Made by a program: the position numbers and the translations under genes. From an uncultured Myxococcales bacterium (GTDB lineage: Bacteria; Myxococcota_A; UBA9042), in the NCBI GenBank assembly GCA_903924465.1, contig CAIYBN010000082.1:1-64000 (forward strand): a stretch of DNA of 64,000 nt, in the 5' to 3' direction. Positions 44,657-54,252 of the stretch are shown here, in pieces. How positions within the stretch are numbered: position 1 is the first letter of the stretch; each line of letters opens with the position of its first letter. The notes below the pieces were generated by a model. That model ran no database searches, was not told the DNA's origin, and saw only the letters and a list, made by a program, of their open reading frames with translations.

Positions 44657-45397
44657 ATGTCTTCTCACGCCACGATTCTCCGCGAAGTCCGCAGTGTCGA
44701 TCCGGATGCCTGTGCGCGTGGCCTGCGGCGGGTCACCCAGCTCTTGGCGACCGATTCCGTCCACGGCAAGCGACCGGAGGACTGGCAGGCGCAGCGCGAT
44801 CGGCTGATCGAGCTCGAACCGCGGTTCCTCGAGTTGGCGCAGTCACCGGACGACGTGCTGCGCGAACTCGTTGCGGACCTGCTGGGCGCGTGGCTGGGCG
44901 ACGCAGCCTTGGCGGCGTTGCTGATTCTGGCGCGCGATGAGACCGAGCGCGTGCGGGCTTCCGCGGTCGGTGCGCTCGAGTCGTGGCCGCAAAGTGCCGA
45001 GGCGAAGGAAGCCGTGCTGGACGCGGCGCAATCGAACAAGTGGACCATTCGCATGCGCGCCGTGCGGGCCCTGCACGCGTTTGAAGGACCTGAAGTGACC
45101 GATGCGCTCTTTGCCGGTCTCGTCGATGACGACAGCTACGTGCGGCAGGGCTCGGCGGACAGCCTGGCACGTCGGCCGTTGCCGGAATTCCACGCGCGGC
45201 TGCGGCGGCTGGCCGACTATCCTGCGCCCCACATGCTGGACGCCGCCATGGACCTGTTTGGCACGATTGGCACACCCGAAGACGCGGTATTCCTCGCCAA
45301 GACCGGATCGTGGCTTAACTTGTCGCAGCCGAGTTTTGTTCGCGCGTGGGCACGCAAGGCGGCCAAGCGCATACGCGAGCGCAGCGCAGCCCGCTGA
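44657..45397 (+). CDS. HEAT-repeat protein
   Basis: 246 residues with AGGA just upstream of the ATG. Four or five helical repeats of the PBS-lyase/HEAT type are visible, such as DVLRELVADLLGAWLGDAAL, ERVRASAVGALESWP, WTIRMRAVRALHAFEG and SYVRQGSADSLARRPL. These form curved scaffolds that bind partner proteins. No signal peptide, so cytosolic. TACACT at 44613-44618 could be a -10. The DedA gene follows 16 bp later, so they are probably cotranscribed. Confidence 0.75.
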   Translation: MSSHATILREVRSVDPDACARGLRRVTQLLATDSVHGKRPEDWQAQRDRLIELEPRFLELAQSPDDVLRELVADLLGAWLGDAALAALLILARDETERVRASAVGALESWPQSAEAKEAVLDAAQSNKWTIRMRAVRALHAFEGPEVTDALFAGLVDDDSYVRQGSADSLARRPLPEFHARLRRLADYPAPHMLDAAMDLFGTIGTPEDAVFLAKTGSWLNLSQPSFVRAWARKAAKRIRERSAAR

Positions 45398-45413
45398 ACG
45401 GCAAAGGCTCTCC

Positions 45414-46115
45414 ATGGAACACGTTCTCATCGGCTTGCGCGACTGGTTGACCGCCTTTGACGGCCTGACCATCTACGGCGTGTGTTTTGGCGTGTTGCTG
45501 CTCTGCGGCTTCGGCTTGCCGGTGCCGGAAGATGTGACGCTGCTCATCTGCGGTTACCTCACCTACCGGCCGATGCCCGATGGCACGCCGCGGCCGCATG
45601 TGCACATCATCGCTTCGCTGCTCATCGGTCTTGCGGGCGTGCTGATCGGCGACTCGACGATGTTCATGCTCGGCCGACGCTTTGGCGAGCGCCTGCGCAA
45701 CGTGCGGCCGTTCTCGTACATCCTCGGCCACGGTCGTCTGGAGCACACAGAAGAATTCCTCAAGAGCCACGGGCCCAAAGTGCTGTTCACCGCGCGGTTC
45801 ACGCCCGGCTTACGCAGCGTGGTGTTCTTCTCCAGCGGCGTGCTGCAAATTCCGTTTCGCACGTTCGTGTTCTACGACGGCCTGGCAGCGCTGCTGAGCG
45901 TGCCGGCGCTGGTCCTGTCGTCCTGGTATTGGGGCGCGCAGTTCGACAATGTGCTGGAGAAAGCGCGGCGTGCGGAAAACGGCGTGCTGTTGACGTTGCT
46001 TGCGCTGGGCGCGCTGCTGGTGGGGCGCTGGGCTTGGAAACGTCGCAAGAAGGCCAAAGCCGCGGCGCTGGCTAGCGCTTCAGCCGTTCCGGATACGCCG
46101 CCAGCGCCGCGGTGA
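45414..46115 (+). CDS. DedA-family membrane protein
   Basis: 233 residues; AAGG lies seven bases before the ATG. The family block FGLPVPEDVTLLICGYL begins the first membrane segment, with FGERLRN and later ARFTPGLRSVVFFSSGVLQIPFRTF, the conserved Arg/Glu re-entrant region of DedA/SNARE-associated proteins. These proteins are linked to undecaprenyl-phosphate and lipid recycling and to membrane-potential maintenance. The tail is basic and Ala-rich. The last 44 bp overlap the convergent aminotransferase gene. Confidence 0.85.
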   Translation: MEHVLIGLRDWLTAFDGLTIYGVCFGVLLLCGFGLPVPEDVTLLICGYLTYRPMPDGTPRPHVHIIASLLIGLAGVLIGDSTMFMLGRRFGERLRNVRPFSYILGHGRLEHTEEFLKSHGPKVLFTARFTPGLRSVVFFSSGVLQIPFRTFVFYDGLAALLSVPALVLSSWYWGAQFDNVLEKARRAENGVLLTLLALGALLVGRWAWKRRKKAKAAALASASAVPDTPPAPR

Positions 46116-47292
46116 GCACTTGGCACGCCCGCTGCAATTTCGGCACCTCCAGGACATACGCTGCGCGCACCTGATTCTTGCCCAGACCAGGTGTGGCGTA
46201 GAAACCATCCGCTGGCGCGAACATCACGGTCTCTCCGTCCACCGCGAAATTCTCCAGCAACCAAATGCAGAATTTTTCGGCATCCGGCACCGGTAGTTCC
46301 ACGATGAGATAGAACGCGCCTGCCGGCGTCTGGGCGCGCACACCCGGAATCGCGCACAGCCCCGCAACCAGCGCGTCCCGGCGACGTTTGTAATCGGCAA
46401 TGTGCGCATCGGTCTCGGATTGCGGCGTGTCCAAGGCGGCGAGTGCGGCAAACTGGTCGATGACCGGCGGCGACAGGCGCGTCTGGGCAAATTTCAGTGC
46501 GGCGGCGTAGATCTCCCGGTTGCGCGTGACCAGACAGCCGACGCGCGCGCCACATGCGGAATAGCGCTTGGACACCGAGTCGATGAGAATCGCGCAGTCG
46601 TCCAGGCCCTCGCGCCACAGCACGGATGGCGCTCGGCCGCTGCCGTCGTAGACGAAGTCGCGGTAGACCTCGTCGCTGACCAGGAAAATACCCGCATCGC
46701 GGCAGACGTTACCGATTTCCTGTAAATTCGCGGCGTTGATCACCGCGCCGGTGGGGTTGCCGGGACTGGAAATGATCAGTGCGCGTGTCTTGGGGCCGAT
46801 CGCCGCGCGAACCTGTTCAGCGGAGAGGGCGAATCCGTTGGCCGCGGACGTGGTGATGGCGCGCGTTGTGACGCCGAGAATCTGGGCAAAGCCCTTGTAA
46901 TTTGGATAGTACGGCTCGGCGACGAGAATTTCTTCGCCCAAGTCGCACGTCGCCGCGATGGCAAATTGCAGCGCTTCAGAACCGCCGACCGTGACGAGCA
47001 CCTGCGTCGGCTGTACGGGCGCGTGCGTCGTGTCGGATGTCAAGCTGTTGAAATATTTTGCCAATGCCGTGCGATAGGGCGCGCTGCCCTCTGACGCGCC
47101 GTAGGCCAGCACCTTGTCGTCAAAATGGCGGTAGGCCTCCAGCATCCGCGGCGGCGTGGGAATGTCGGGCTGGCCGATGTTGAGGTGCAAAACCTGCACA
47201 CCGCGCGCTTTCGCGGCATCCGCATAGGGAGAAAGACGGCGAATTGGGGAGGCTTGGGCGTTCTGGCCGCGAAGGGAAGGGTGAAAAGCCAT
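46072..47292 (-). CDS. Class I/II PLP-dependent aminotransferase
   Basis: 406 residues. The fold-type I pattern is complete: LHLNIGQPDIPTP, YGASEGSAPYR, SSPGNPTGAVI, the catalytic SVSKRYSACGARVG with the Schiff-base Lys, and RAAYVLEVPKL with the Arg near the C-terminus that binds the substrate carboxylate. The amino donor and acceptor are not defined; it resembles aspartate/aromatic-type enzymes. The 3' end overlaps the convergent DedA gene by 44 bp. Confidence 0.88.
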   Translation of the reverse strand: MAFHPSLRGQNAQASPIRRLSPYADAAKARGVQVLHLNIGQPDIPTPPRMLEAYRHFDDKVLAYGASEGSAPYRTALAKYFNSLTSDTTHAPVQPTQVLVTVGGSEALQFAIAATCDLGEEILVAEPYYPNYKGFAQILGVTTRAITTSAANGFALSAEQVRAAIGPKTRALIISSPGNPTGAVINAANLQEIGNVCRDAGIFLVSDEVYRDFVYDGSGRAPSVLWREGLDDCAILIDSVSKRYSACGARVGCLVTRNREIYAAALKFAQTRLSPPVIDQFAALAALDTPQSETDAHIADYKRRRDALVAGLCAIPGVRAQTPAGAFYLIVELPVPDAEKFCIWLLENFAVDGETVMFAPADGFYATPGLGKNQVRAAYVLEVPKLQRACQVLTAALAAYPERLKR

Positions 47293-47373
47293 GGCTCAAT
47301 CCAGCATGCCGGACGGGGGGCCGGGAGCCCGAGACTGCCGCAAATGGGAAATTCCGGCAACCCCGCGGCGGAC

Positions 47374-47817
47374 TCACTCGTCGCGCTGACGTTCCAAACT
47401 CTGCAAAAACGCGACGAAATCCCTTCGCAAGTCAAAATGCAGGCTGACCATTGCGATGGCGCGTTCGCCCTCATGCACGGTCCCCCACAGCGTCGTGGCG
47501 GTGTAGAGCGGCCGCAGCAGGCTTGGATGCTTGGCTCCGCGAAAAAGCAGCGGTTGGCCGTCGTTGGTCAGAAACGTGAACTGGTAGTCCACGCGCCGCG
47601 GTCGAATCCACCGCATACGCAGCGACCCGTCGATCGGCACCTGATTGGCCAGTTGGTCGAATGTAGCGCTGCCGGTCATCTCGGCTTCGAACTCGTGCAC
47701 ACGACCCTTCGGACGCGGCAGACGCACGTTGATGGATACCTCGCACGCGCGCACGTCGTCTGGCGTCTCGACCAGGAAGTAGCTGCCGCGCAGGGTCTCA
47801 GTGTAATGAAGGCTCAT
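47374..47817 (-). CDS. Small protein resembling the extra domain of GMC-type oxidoreductases
   Basis: 147 residues from the ATG at 47817. The sequence opens HYTETLRGSYFL, and later has EFEAEMTGSATFDQLANQVP and YQFTFLTNDGQPLLFRGAKH, then TATTLWGTVHEG. This order of motifs recalls the C-terminal beta domain attached to some GMC/cholesterol-oxidase-like proteins, here as a free-standing protein; the resemblance is weak. The gene is 10 bp downstream of the second thioredoxin-array gene on the same strand and likely in that operon. Confidence 0.5.
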   Translation of the reverse strand: MSLHYTETLRGSYFLVETPDDVRACEVSINVRLPRPKGRVHEFEAEMTGSATFDQLANQVPIDGSLRMRWIRPRRVDYQFTFLTNDGQPLLFRGAKHPSLLRPLYTATTLWGTVHEGERAIAMVSLHFDLRRDFVAFLQSLERQRDE

Positions 47818-47827
47818 GGATGGAGGC

Positions 47828-49720
47828 TCATGGCTGGCAATCCGCGGGCGCAGACGGCTGGGAGGGATTGTCCCTGACGAAGCGCACTGCGCGCTCCAAC
47901 CGGGCTTCATCGAGCGGACCTTGGTACGGGCGGGCGCCCACAAAAATCACGGGCTCATCCTGCATGTCCACCTGTTGTCGGGCATGCCAGACGCTGTGCA
48001 GTGCATCTTGAGTGTCGGCCGAGGCCATCGCTTTCTGCAAGGTTGCCGGGTCGAGTTTGCATTTCTTCAACACGGCGTTCAGCGTCGCCGCATCGTCGGG
48101 CTTGTCGACGTTGAACAGCGCTTCGGCGAGTTCCAGCCCGCGGCCCAAACGCGCCGCGGCCAGAATCGCTGCGCCAGACGGCGTCATGCCCGGTTCGGCG
48201 CCACGGGGAATGACTGCCAGCGTCAGGGCAATCGGCAGGTCCGTGGAACGAACCAGGCGACGCAGCATGTAGAAAGCCGCGCGCGAGTGGGGGCTGCGAA
48301 AATCCACGAACAGGTGAACCGGCAGACCGGACTTGCTCAGAGTCGGCAACACAGGCAGGGAAGCCAGCGGTTCCGGCGCGGCCAGGTCGAGTTCGGCGTC
48401 TTGCAAATACCTGCCTGGCGCGACGAGACTGGCGTAGACCTGCGCGGGTTTGCCCGACAGCGCTTTGCCTTCCGCCCGCAGTTCCGCCAGCGCCGCCGCC
48501 AGGCCATCGTCGCCCGCGTGGCCCAGCCAACGCCGGCCATTGAGGAACAGAGCGCCCGGTGCCGCCTCCGTCCGATTCGCCAGATCCGCGGCGAGCTGGA
48601 GCCAAGCCGTTGTCGCGGGTGCATCCGCAGCCTTGCGCAATTTTGCGACGTCGAGGCCCAGGGCGGCCACACGCGCTTCCACCTCCACCCGCTTGGGCGC
48701 TTGGCTGGTCAAATCACGCAGGAAAGTCAGAGCTTTGGGCGGCGCTGCCAGCACCGCAGCGGCCAGCCACAGCGTCAACGGCGGGCTTGGCGATTTCCAC
48801 GCCTGACGGGATTCGGGCAGCAGCAACTTGGCCACGACGCGAATGTCGGCACGACCGGCTTGCGCCTCGGCCAGTTGCAGCTGGAGCAGGGTCGCCAATT
48901 CGTGCAACTGCCAAGGGTTGGTCGGATCGAGGAACAGCACGGCCGTCAGCGGCGCGTCCGGGCCAAAGACGAGATCGTTCTCGGAGACGAGCACGCGCCA
49001 GCGCGGGCCCAAACAGCCGTGCAGCGGCGGATTCACCACAATGGACTGAAGTGCGCGCCCTTGTCGCAAGGCATCGAGCGCGGTCACGAATTCCGGCGCG
49101 TGCCGCAGCATGCCGACGCGTTCGACGTCCAGTGTGGGTCCGACATCGGCCAGATCCCGCTGCGCCCGCGTGCGCGCCGCGTGCAGGGCGCGTTGCAGCG
49201 TGGCGACTTGTGGCACGCCGCCCAATCCGCGGCCATTGACCAACGCGGAAGGCGTCGTACGGATGCCCATCGCCAGTCCGGCCTGCTGCTCCCGAACAAC
49301 CTGTGCGGCAACGGCGGGATCGGCGCGCGTCTGCGCGAACGCCGCCAGATTCAAGCCCGCCGCCGTCGCTGCGCGCCCGATCGCGTCGTCGTCCGGCATC
49401 GTCTCGTGCATCAAGGCATCGACAAAGGCCAACTCCTTGTCCTGGGCGCGAGCCGCCACCGCCGCGATGGCGGCCGGCATGGCCAGCGGATGCACGCTGA
49501 GCGGCAAATGCTGCACCACGAATGCGACGTCGGGCATTCGCGCCAGCGTCTGTCGGTAGATGTGCCACGCCTGACGCGAATAGGAACACTGCAGGTCGAC
49601 AAACAGCCGCAGCGTAACCAGCGTCCGGGCCTGGGCTTCAGCCGCCAAAGGCGTCTGACCCAAGGTCACCTCGGCGGGAAACAGCAAGACCATCAGCAGC
49701 GCAAGAAGCCGCAGTTTCAT
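47828..49720 (-). CDS. Secreted triple thioredoxin/DsbA-like array protein, cysteines degenerate
   Basis: 630 residues with a signal peptide of about 20 residues (no lipobox) and GAGGGG just before the ATG. Three DsbA-like domains are visible: domain A (VDLQCSYSRQ, Cys45, then HPLAMPAA and the cis-Pro TTPSALVNG), domain B (a VLFLDP strand with no Cys pair), and domain C (VDFRSPHSRAAF, both cysteines gone). It is a paralogue of the upstream gene (49729-51723), from which it is separated by 8 bp. None of the three domains has a CXXC, so disulfide exchange looks impossible or monothiol only. A carrier or chaperone role is inference. Confidence 0.72.
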   Translation of the reverse strand: MKLRLLALLMVLLFPAEVTLGQTPLAAEAQARTLVTLRLFVDLQCSYSRQAWHIYRQTLARMPDVAFVVQHLPLSVHPLAMPAAIAAVAARAQDKELAFVDALMHETMPDDDAIGRAATAAGLNLAAFAQTRADPAVAAQVVREQQAGLAMGIRTTPSALVNGRGLGGVPQVATLQRALHAARTRAQRDLADVGPTLDVERVGMLRHAPEFVTALDALRQGRALQSIVVNPPLHGCLGPRWRVLVSENDLVFGPDAPLTAVLFLDPTNPWQLHELATLLQLQLAEAQAGRADIRVVAKLLLPESRQAWKSPSPPLTLWLAAAVLAAPPKALTFLRDLTSQAPKRVEVEARVAALGLDVAKLRKAADAPATTAWLQLAADLANRTEAAPGALFLNGRRWLGHAGDDGLAAALAELRAEGKALSGKPAQVYASLVAPGRYLQDAELDLAAPEPLASLPVLPTLSKSGLPVHLFVDFRSPHSRAAFYMLRRLVRSTDLPIALTLAVIPRGAEPGMTPSGAAILAAARLGRGLELAEALFNVDKPDDAATLNAVLKKCKLDPATLQKAMASADTQDALHSVWHARQQVDMQDEPVIFVGARPYQGPLDEARLERAVRFVRDNPSQPSAPADCQP

Positions 49721-49728
49721 CGGCCCCC

Positions 49729-51723
49729 TCAGTGCGTGCCGAGCAGTTGGCGAATGGCTGGCCGCAGCGTATCGGCAGAAATGCCGTTGGTCGGCTGGAA
49801 CAGGTGGCCGTCCAGAAAGACCGTGGGCGTCCCGCGCACGCCCGCTTGCTCGCCTTGCGCGCGCTCCGCCTGCACGGCTTGGGTCCACTGATGCTTGGCG
49901 AGCGCTTGCTGCAACGGCCGGTCCTTCAGGCCCGCCTCATGCGCCGCCTGCCAAAGCGATCGATCATCCAGCAAATCGACCCGTCTTGCCAGTGTCTCCA
50001 CAAAAGACCAAAACTTACCTTGGCGCCGCGCTTCCTGCCCCCATTCGGCCGCCTTCTCTGCCAAAGGATGGATGGCAGTCTGCGGGAAATCCAGCCAGGC
50101 AATCTTCAGGCGTCCGGGCATTTCCTCGTCCAACTTGCGCAAATGTGGCCAGATTCTGGCGGTAAACGGACATTGAAAGTCGCCAAATACGACGATTTGC
50201 ACGGCTGCCCCGGGGAGGCCTTGCACCGCTGCATGGTTCAGATCAAACAGGTGAGCCTCCGGCGCCAGAGCGTCGAGCAGCTTGCCGTGTTCGGTCAGCG
50301 TCTCGTAGATCGCCGCCCGTGCCGTTCCGCGTCGTGCCAAGTTGGCCGCGACCTTGGCCTGGGCGTCCAGTGTGGTCTGAACCGCCGACTCGCTCAGTTG
50401 CGGTACCGGCACGCCGTTGATGTAGAGCGCAGCAAAGCCCCGCACGCCCAGCGCGGCGGCCTGGTCGATGTCCGCCTCGATCCGCGGCCCGCCACTGTGT
50501 GCCGCCAGCGCCGAGTTGAATCGCGCCGGGTCGAGCCCAACTTGCGTGCTTGCCGACAGCAGCGCGGCCTGTGTGAGCGGCTGTGGCGCGTCCACAAGCT
50601 TCTGCAGCAGCGGCAGAAAAAGATTCTGCTCCCGCGCAGCCTCGAGCGCTTCCGCGGCTGATCGGGCTAGCGGGTGGATTGGCCTTGGCAAATGCTTGAT
50701 CACGAGGCGAATTTGCTCTGGATGCTGGATCGGCAGTTGCAACAGCCAGGGCAGAAGCAGCGCAGTCTCCTGGGCGAACAGGTCGAGAAATAGCACGGCC
50801 GTCACGGGCGCATCGCGCTTGCCCATTTGCGGATCATCGGGCCGAACGACGACGCGCCAGACCGTTGCCTCGCTCGTGGTCGTCTGGTCCGGCAGCATCA
50901 GCGCGCGTTGACCGCCAAACGACGCATCGAGCGCCGCTGGGTGGATTTGCGCATCCACGACACCCGTTCTGTGCGTCACAACCGGCACCGGCTGCTGCGG
51001 CGCCAACAGGCCCCGTTCCACATAGCGATCGTAGTTTACCAACAATTCTGGCGTATTTTGCGCCACACGGGCATGAATCAGCCGACCTTTCTCGGCACCC
51101 GCCGCCTGCAAAATCGCCGTCTCGTCCAGCTCGTGCTGTACGCCTGCGGCCAGCGCCGCCAAGGATTGCTGCCCGGTCAGCAGCTTGCCGTTGAGCAGGA
51201 AACTTGGCGTGCCCGTCACGTTCAGCGCGTGACCGATGGCCACGTCGCGGGCCACACGCGCTTGCGTTCGCGGGTCCTCCATTACCCGGACGAAGCGCTT
51301 GGCATCCAACCCCGCCTCGACAGCCCAGGTGATGAGTGCTTCCCGCGACAAGCTTGCGTCCGGCTGCAGCCATTTCTGCCAGAAAGTCGGAAAAGCCTGT
51401 TGTTCAGACGCCGCCACAGCCGCGCGTGCGGCCAGCAGGCTGTGCGGATGCAGGTCCAGCGGCCAGTACAACACGCGCACCTGAAGTTGGGTTGGAAAAT
51501 GCGCCACGAGGTCGCGCAACGCCGCGCCTTCCTGCCGGCTGAACGGGCACTCCCAATCGATAAATGTCAGCAGCTCGACCTGCGGGCTTGCCGCACCGAA
51601 GGTCGGTGTCTCAAGCGCTGGCGTAGAGGGCGCCGACGGCGCAGCGCGGCAAGCCACGCCCGCGAGCAACAACACGAGCACAGGCGCCAGCCAGGAGGTT
51701 CGATCGGTGCACACTCGGTCCAT
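49729..51723 (-). CDS. Triple thioredoxin/DsbA-like lipoprotein, CXXC degenerate
   Basis: 664 residues from the ATG at 51723 (AAAGGA close upstream). The lipobox is LAGVAC (Cys25). Domain A (about 48-195) has DWECPFSRQ with Cys59 but Ser in place of the second Cys, and a cis-Pro GTPSFLLNG. Domain B has DLFAQET, no Cys pair and no cis-Pro (GVRGFAALYING). Domain C has GDFQCPFTARIW and GTPTVFLDG. So the protein has two monothiol sites and one dead site. It resembles the DsbA-like lipoproteins of Myxococcota, but no normal CXXC remains. It heads a minus-strand set with its paralogue and the small protein downstream. Confidence 0.78.
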   Translation of the reverse strand: MDRVCTDRTSWLAPVLVLLLAGVACRAAPSAPSTPALETPTFGAASPQVELLTFIDWECPFSRQEGAALRDLVAHFPTQLQVRVLYWPLDLHPHSLLAARAAVAASEQQAFPTFWQKWLQPDASLSREALITWAVEAGLDAKRFVRVMEDPRTQARVARDVAIGHALNVTGTPSFLLNGKLLTGQQSLAALAAGVQHELDETAILQAAGAEKGRLIHARVAQNTPELLVNYDRYVERGLLAPQQPVPVVTHRTGVVDAQIHPAALDASFGGQRALMLPDQTTTSEATVWRVVVRPDDPQMGKRDAPVTAVLFLDLFAQETALLLPWLLQLPIQHPEQIRLVIKHLPRPIHPLARSAAEALEAAREQNLFLPLLQKLVDAPQPLTQAALLSASTQVGLDPARFNSALAAHSGGPRIEADIDQAAALGVRGFAALYINGVPVPQLSESAVQTTLDAQAKVAANLARRGTARAAIYETLTEHGKLLDALAPEAHLFDLNHAAVQGLPGAAVQIVVFGDFQCPFTARIWPHLRKLDEEMPGRLKIAWLDFPQTAIHPLAEKAAEWGQEARRQGKFWSFVETLARRVDLLDDRSLWQAAHEAGLKDRPLQQALAKHQWTQAVQAERAQGEQAGVRGTPTVFLDGHLFQPTNGISADTLRPAIRQLLGTH

Positions 51724-51888
51724 CGTCCTTTCGCCGCGCGCGGCGTCGGCCAACACGCAGAATATCCGCCCGCACGGTCGGCCCTTGCCGGGCAGGGTAC
51801 GGTTGGCGTTGCGGTATGGTCAAGGTGAAGCGGCGCGCACGCCGCGTTTGGCGCTATTTCGTCACAGACTCGCGCAAGTGCGCGGTGA

Positions 51889-53247
51889 TTAGCCCGCGTC
51901 GTCGTCGCCGCGCAATTTGCGCCACGTGGCCAGACGGTCGGCGATGCGCGCCTCGGCGCCGTTGCGGGTCGGCTGAAAGAAATGGCGTCCCCGCAGCGCT
52001 TCCGGCAGGTAGTGCTCCGCTACCCAGCCGCCTTGGGCATGCGGGTCCTGATAGTCGCTACCCCAGCCGAGCTTGCGTCCCACCGAGGACGACGGATTTC
52101 GCAACGCGTTGGGCACAGGCAGGCTGCCGGTCTGCTCGACGACAGCCAGCGCCTCGGCCAGTCCCAGATAGCTCGCTTTGGATTTCGGCGCGCAAGCCAG
52201 ATAGGTCGCGGCATGCGCGAGCGCGATCCGCGATTCCGGCAAGCCACACAATTCATGCGTCTGCGCCGCGGCCATGGCCAGCGGCAATGCATGGGGATCG
52301 GCGTTGGACACGTCTTCCGCGGCGAATATGACGAGCCGTCGCGCGATGAATCGGCCATCCTCGCCGGCTGCGAGGAGGCGAGCCAACCAGTAGAGCGCGG
52401 CATCGGGATCAGAGCCCCGCAGCGACTTGATGAACGCGGAAATCACCTGGAAGTGTTGGTCGCCGTCCCGATCATGACGCGGACCTTGCGCCAGCGGCGC
52501 GCGATCGAGCGAAGCCAGGTCCAGATGCGGCACAACCTGCGGGTCGCGTGCCGATTCTGCCAGCTCGAGTTCCGCCACGGATTCCAACGCATTCAGCGCC
52601 CGTCGCGCATCGCCATCTGCTGCTTGGGCCAGCCGTTGCAGCGCGTCATCGTCCGCAGTCAGGCCACTGCCCAAAAAGCCGCGCGCATCGTCCAGTGCAC
52701 GGCAGAGCAACGTCACCAAGTCGGCCCGGGCAATCGGTTCCAGCGTCAGCAGCTGGCAGCGGCTCAGCAACGCCGCGTTCAGCGCGAAGCCCGGATTCTC
52801 GGTCGTTGCGCCGATCAGCGTCACCGTGCCAGCTTCCACATGCGGCAGCAGCGCGTCCTGCTGACCTTTGCCCCAGCGATGAATTTCGTCCACGAACAGG
52901 ATCGTCCGTTCGCCACGCCGTTGCGCATCGGCCGCTTGCGCCACGACGTCGCGAAGCGCTTGGACCCCGTCCAGTACTGCGGAAATCGGCGCAAATCTCG
53001 CCTGGATTTGCCGCGCCACCAGACGCGCCAACGTGGTCTTGCCAGTGCCGGGCGGGCCCCAAAGAATCAGCGACGGCAGCCGGTCATTTTCCAGAGCTTT
53101 GCGGAGAAAGCCTTGCGGTCCAAGCCACTGCGGCTGACCGACCAACTCGTCCAACGTCCGCGGTCGCATGCGTTCCGCGAGCGGCGCGCGCGCGGACGGG
53201 CCGGCGTCAAAGAGGTCCAGATTCGGTGCGGCAGGTTGGCGTTTCAA
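51889..53247 (-). CDS. rarA: Replication-associated recombination protein A (AAA+ ATPase)
   Basis: 452 residues. N-terminal motifs are LDELVGQPQWLGPQG, Walker A GPPGTGKTT, Walker B FVDEIHRWGKGQQD, sensor GATTENPGFAL, then the RarA/MgsA C-terminal domain (SDPDAALYWLARLLAAGED). It acts at stalled forks. The chosen TTG start has no clear ribosome site, though the downstream alignment supports it. The N-terminal DLFD sequence could be a clamp-interaction motif. The tandem universal stress gene is directly upstream. Confidence 0.9.
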   Translation of the reverse strand: MKRQPAAPNLDLFDAGPSARAPLAERMRPRTLDELVGQPQWLGPQGFLRKALENDRLPSLILWGPPGTGKTTLARLVARQIQARFAPISAVLDGVQALRDVVAQAADAQRRGERTILFVDEIHRWGKGQQDALLPHVEAGTVTLIGATTENPGFALNAALLSRCQLLTLEPIARADLVTLLCRALDDARGFLGSGLTADDDALQRLAQAADGDARRALNALESVAELELAESARDPQVVPHLDLASLDRAPLAQGPRHDRDGDQHFQVISAFIKSLRGSDPDAALYWLARLLAAGEDGRFIARRLVIFAAEDVSNADPHALPLAMAAAQTHELCGLPESRIALAHAATYLACAPKSKASYLGLAEALAVVEQTGSLPVPNALRNPSSSVGRKLGWGSDYQDPHAQGGWVAEHYLPEALRGRHFFQPTRNGAEARIADRLATWRKLRGDDDAG

Positions 53248-53265
53248 GTGGAAAATGTGCCCGCT

Positions 53266-54186
53266 TTACGCGTTGGCGCGCCAGCCGTGCTTGACGGTGA
53301 GCACCGGGCAACGGGCGTTTTTGATCACATGCTCGGCGACGCTGCCCAGCAGCGTGTTGCGCACGGCGTCCTGACCGATGGACGGCAGCACGATCAGGTC
53401 GGCGTTCTGCCGGTCCGCGTAGAGCATCACGCCGGAGCCGGGCTTGTTGTCCTCGACCAACTGCCAACGCGCCGGAACGCGCTGAATCGTGTGGGCCATG
53501 TCCGACAGCCGCGCTTTGAGCTTTGCGCGAATTTGGTAGCGCAAGTCTTTGGGCAGCAGGATTTCGCCTTCCGGCGTGCGCAGGATTTGCTCTTTGATGG
53601 GTTCGATCACATGGACAACGTCCACAACGCCGCCCATTTCCGCAGCAAAATCCTCAGCCGCGCGCAGGCTTTCCGGCGGCACGCCTTCCAAATCCACCGG
53701 GTGTACGATCCGCCGGAAATCCGTCCACGGCTCCGGCCGCTGTCCGCACCGTTCGTTGACCGTCAGCACCGGCACGTCCGTGTCGCGCATCACCCGCGCG
53801 ACCGTGGAACCCAGCACGCGACCGGTAAATTCGTGTTGACCTTGCGTCGGAATCACGCACAGGTCGGCCTTCAGTTCGCGCAGCACGTCGACGGTAATGT
53901 CAAAAAAACTGCCCACGCGGGTCACAATTTCCGACTCCACGCCCAGCGCCCGCAGTGCCGCTTGTGTGCCCAGCAGCGACGGCATGGCCCGGTCGCGATC
54001 CGCCTGATCAATCATCACGCGCAGTTTGGCGGCTTCGCCTTCGAGATAGAAGAGCTCGCTCGAGCCACGCACGGCGTGAAAAATCCAAACTTTTGACTGA
54101 AACGTCGTGGCCATGCGGGCGACCGGTTCGTAGGCCTCGCGCGTGACGTCGGCCAGATCGGTCAGGAGCACGATTCGCTCAAACAT
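53266..54186 (-). CDS. Tandem universal stress protein
   Basis: 306 residues from the ATG at 54186 with AGGA eight bases upstream. Two Usp domains are arranged in tandem: the first from MFERIVLLTDLA to about residue 148 (GQHEFTGRVLGSTVARVMRD), and the second from FRRIVHPVDLEG to the end (IGQDAVRNTLLGSVAEHVI). Each has the GxxxxGS..(V/A) nucleotide-site pattern of ATP-binding UspA types. Such proteins respond to stress and energy status. The 18-bp gap to rarA suggests one transcript. Confidence 0.85.
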   Translation of the reverse strand: MFERIVLLTDLADVTREAYEPVARMATTFQSKVWIFHAVRGSSELFYLEGEAAKLRVMIDQADRDRAMPSLLGTQAALRALGVESEIVTRVGSFFDITVDVLRELKADLCVIPTQGQHEFTGRVLGSTVARVMRDTDVPVLTVNERCGQRPEPWTDFRRIVHPVDLEGVPPESLRAAEDFAAEMGGVVDVVHVIEPIKEQILRTPEGEILLPKDLRYQIRAKLKARLSDMAHTIQRVPARWQLVEDNKPGSGVMLYADRQNADLIVLPSIGQDAVRNTLLGSVAEHVIKNARCPVLTVKHGWRANA

Positions 54187-54252
54187 CTCGATTTTCCTGC
54201 GCGGAATCGAACCGCTGGGCGAGTGTAACTGGCCAAGGCGTCTTTGCAAAGG

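Noticed and set aside
54195-54240. Minus-strand GGTTCGATTCC resembling a tRNA T-loop
   Set aside because: No matching acceptor stem, anticodon arm or CCA lies at the needed distances.
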